Shown here piece by piece: positions 62,071-64,000 of a DNA stretch of 64,000 bases; position 1 is the first letter of the stretch; the number at the start of each line of letters is the position of its first letter. The DNA comes from Helicobacter rodentium ATCC 700285. GTDB taxonomy: Bacteria; Campylobacterota; Campylobacteria; Campylobacterales; Helicobacteraceae. The translations under genes were made by a program, and so were the position numbers. Location: positions 59,316 through 123,315 of the forward strand of contig NZ_JHWC01000007.1 of the NCBI RefSeq assembly GCF_000687535.1. Direction: 5' to 3'. The notes under the pieces were generated by a model that worked only from the letters and a program-made list of their open reading frames with translations, made no database searches and was not told the origin of the DNA.

Positions 62071-63794
62071 TAATTTTCTTCTCCAATACCATTTTTCTTT
62101 AAAGATACAGAAAATAATTCCTCGCTACTCCAATCATAATAAGGCTTGGGATTCTCTGCAAATTCAGGAATTTTTGCAAACGATTCTGCAATTTTGATAA
62201 TTTCTTCCTCGCCACTAGAATCCACCCAATCTTCAAAGGTTTTAAATTCCTTTTTAACTTCAAGGAATCGGGTAAGGACTTTATAGACAAATTCAGGCAG
62301 ATAGAAAGCTGCGATTTGGGTGATTTTTTTAGCAAATCTTGTTTTTCCCTCCTCTACAATTCCTCCTGCTACGACATTATAGGCAGGGTAGGGGATTCCG
62401 CCTTGTCGTTGGATTTTGCCAAAGAATCCTAAATTTGCAGTGAAATGGTTACCGCATGAATTTGGGCAGCCCGAGAGTTGAATCCTGAAGTCTTGCAGTG
62501 CGTCCAAATCTATTTTTGATTGAAGCAAATACTTCTCAATCTCTAGCACTGCTCCTCTAGGACGCGCGATTCCAAGCTGACAAGTTGCCGCACCCGTGCA
62601 AGCGACCATATCACCAAAAATTGTTGCTTGTCTGCTTTGGTAAGAAAACTCCGTAAGAATTGGATAGAGTTTTATCATTTGCTCGGCACTTAGATTCCTT
62701 ACATAAAGATTCTGATTCTGACCAAAAGCAATGCAATGGGGATTTGCATTTTTTAGTATATTTGCTAATTTTTCTGCGCTTTTGTAGGGAATATCGCCTA
62801 GAGTAAGCGGCACTTTAGCGTAAAAATAGCCACTTTGCTTTTGCTCTCTTACAAAGCGATTCCACCAAAGTTTTTCCTCTTTTGTCATTTTTGGCAAAGC
62901 TTTGCGCTCTAGTTTTGGGGGTTTGATAGAAGATTTTGAGATTTTAATCTCCCAATCTTTCTGTGATTCTTGGATAGAATGTTTTTCTTGCTCTATGCGT
63001 TTTGTTAGCTCCTCAATGCCAATCTTATCAGCTAAGAATCTTAGTCTTGCAGAATGCTTGTTTTCTCGATTGCCATATTTATCAAACACTTGCTTTACGG
63101 CTTGGGCAAATAAAAAGCATTCTTTAGCGGGTAAAAAATCTGTAATCTTATGCCCCAAACGGCTTTTTGAACCCATTCCCCCAGCAATATAGACGATAAA
63201 TCCTTTTTTGTTGCCTTTTTTAGTGGCGATGAATCCCACATCTGTAATGGTTGCGGTGGCTCTATCGGCTTTGGAACTTGAAAAAGAAATTTTAAATTTA
63301 CGCGGTAGATTAAAGGAATCTTTGAGGGCTAACATTCTTTCTGTGATTGCATTAGCATAGGGTTGAATGTCAAACACATCATCTTTTGCAATTCCAGAGA
63401 GTGCATCTCCTACGATTCCGCGCACACAATTTCCTCCACTTCCACGACCACTAAGCCCTAGTTTGTGTAATTCTTGCGTAACAAGGCAGAGATTTTCAAA
63501 ATCCACATAATGCAATTGAATCCCTCCTCTTGTGGTAATATGCAAACTTTGATTAGCATAATTTTGGGCTAGTTTAGAAATTCCGAGTAATTGTTTGGGT
63601 GTGATTTGTCCCCCGTGAGTTTTAATGCGAATCATATAAGTATTTTTTTCTCTTTGCTCATAGATTCCATAAGGCACACGAATTGCCTTGAAAGTTGCTT
63701 CGTCTAGTTTGCCATTTTTAAAATCCTCGCAACTTTTACTTAGGAAGTTGAAATCATTTTCCAAAACAGAGTTTGGTATTGTGTAATAACTCAT
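62070..63794 (-). CDS. Siroheme-dependent sulfite (or nitrite) reductase
   Basis: A 574-residue protein with the two ferredoxin-like repeats (MIRIKTHGGQITPKQLLGISKLAQ; FYAKVPLTLGDIPYKSAEKLANIL), the siroheme-side RGSGGNCVRGIVGDALSGI, and the 4Fe-4S ligands in ACTGAATCQLGIARP and SGCPNSCGNHFTANLGFFG. This is the assimilatory sulfite/nitrite reductase family; the siroheme and YeiH neighbours suit either sulfite or nitrite. First gene of the operon. A likely -10 is at 63829-63834. Confidence 0.9.
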   Translation of the reverse strand: MSYYTIPNSVLENDFNFLSKSCEDFKNGKLDEATFKAIRVPYGIYEQREKNTYMIRIKTHGGQITPKQLLGISKLAQNYANQSLHITTRGGIQLHYVDFENLCLVTQELHKLGLSGRGSGGNCVRGIVGDALSGIAKDDVFDIQPYANAITERMLALKDSFNLPRKFKISFSSSKADRATATITDVGFIATKKGNKKGFIVYIAGGMGSKSRLGHKITDFLPAKECFLFAQAVKQVFDKYGNRENKHSARLRFLADKIGIEELTKRIEQEKHSIQESQKDWEIKISKSSIKPPKLERKALPKMTKEEKLWWNRFVREQKQSGYFYAKVPLTLGDIPYKSAEKLANILKNANPHCIAFGQNQNLYVRNLSAEQMIKLYPILTEFSYQSRQATIFGDMVACTGAATCQLGIARPRGAVLEIEKYLLQSKIDLDALQDFRIQLSGCPNSCGNHFTANLGFFGKIQRQGGIPYPAYNVVAGGIVEEGKTRFAKKITQIAAFYLPEFVYKVLTRFLEVKKEFKTFEDWVDSSGEEEIIKIAESFAKIPEFAENPKPYYDWSSEELFSVSLKKNGIGEEN

Positions 63795-63828
63795 AAAAAT
63801 CCCTTAAATATTGAATGATAAGGGAGAA

Positions 63829-63834
63829 ATTATA
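63829..63834 (-). promoter_or_regulatory. Likely -10 of the sulfite reductase operon
   Basis: Minus strand AGTATAATTTCTCC, a perfect TATAAT about 35 bases upstream of the reductase ATG. Confidence 0.5.
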
Positions 63835-63947
63835 CTTTCTAAATTCTTAAATTTTTATAAATACATATTGTATTTTAAAATAATAATAAAAATATCACTT
63901 TATCCTCCTCCCCCCTTCTTTTTAACCTCCCCTTAAGCTTTCTTAGA

Positions 63948-63953
63948 TATAAT
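63948..63953 (+). promoter_or_regulatory. Likely -10 of a plus-strand gene beyond the window
   Basis: CTTAGATATAATTCCAC contains TATAAT; no start codon with an open frame is seen before the window ends, so the gene must lie to the right. Confidence 0.4.
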
Positions 63954-64000
63954 TCCACTTCCTTTTTTGCAAATTTTTAACTTTCTCTTTCTTAAACGGG

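Overview
The window looks like chromosomal DNA of a Campylobacterota bacterium, most likely an enterohepatic-type Helicobacter. The strongest evidence is one uninterrupted 2883-codon reading frame that joins RpoB and RpoC, a fusion known from Helicobacter and Wolinella. It is supported by low GC, minC-lpxC-tsaB and fliN-fliO-TonB neighbourhoods like those I recall from Helicobacter pylori, a pseudaminic acid synthase, and long poly-G tracts inside surface-glycan genes. I cannot name the species from sequence alone.

Layout. 1-815: N-terminal part of a chemotaxis receptor. 1040-4381: pstSCAB phosphate importer (minus). 4663-7891: a cation efflux protein, then a CheX-like/FliN/FliO/TonB-like run (plus). 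7916-13638: surface-glycan locus with three glycosyltransferases, a phase-variable methyltransferase, and a phase-variable heptosyltransferase-family gene whose 3' end is duplicated. 13658-18597: RNase Y, a formyl-THF cyclo-ligase-like protein, a membrane protein and a TonB-dependent receptor (minus). 18777-35570: the translation and transcription block (four tRNAs, tuf, rpmG, tRNA-Trp, secE, nusG, rplKAJL, fused rpoBC, rpsL, rpsG, fusA). 35614-39608: a broken phase-variable methyltransferase, galE and glmS. 39782-45501: a DUF2972 protein, a selenium-type gene set (DUF3343, class V aminotransferase, TusA-like, YedE) and an NSS symporter. 45590-47545: a small type VI secretion effector island (PAAR-like protein, split Tae4-like amidase, probable immunity protein). 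47669-55254: AAA ATPase, cation efflux, tsaB, lpxC, minC, an M23 peptidase, a thioredoxin and yebC. 55422-59338: tRNA-Asn, a small lipoprotein, pseI and a decayed DUF2972 gene. 59429-63794: a sulfite/siroheme operon.

Three themes stand out. First, phase variation: four coding sequences carry G tracts of 9 to 12, and as sequenced one is ON and three are OFF. Second, a family of roughly 130-180 bp palindromic repeats (TCATTGCGAGG ... GCAATCTATAAT ... ATTGCCACG ... GCAATGA) sits between genes and, in one case, inside a coding sequence without closing its frame. Third, two mobile-looking arrangements: 288-bp direct repeats flanking the ON methyltransferase, and the effector-immunity island with a vestige of a second PAAR-like gene at its end.
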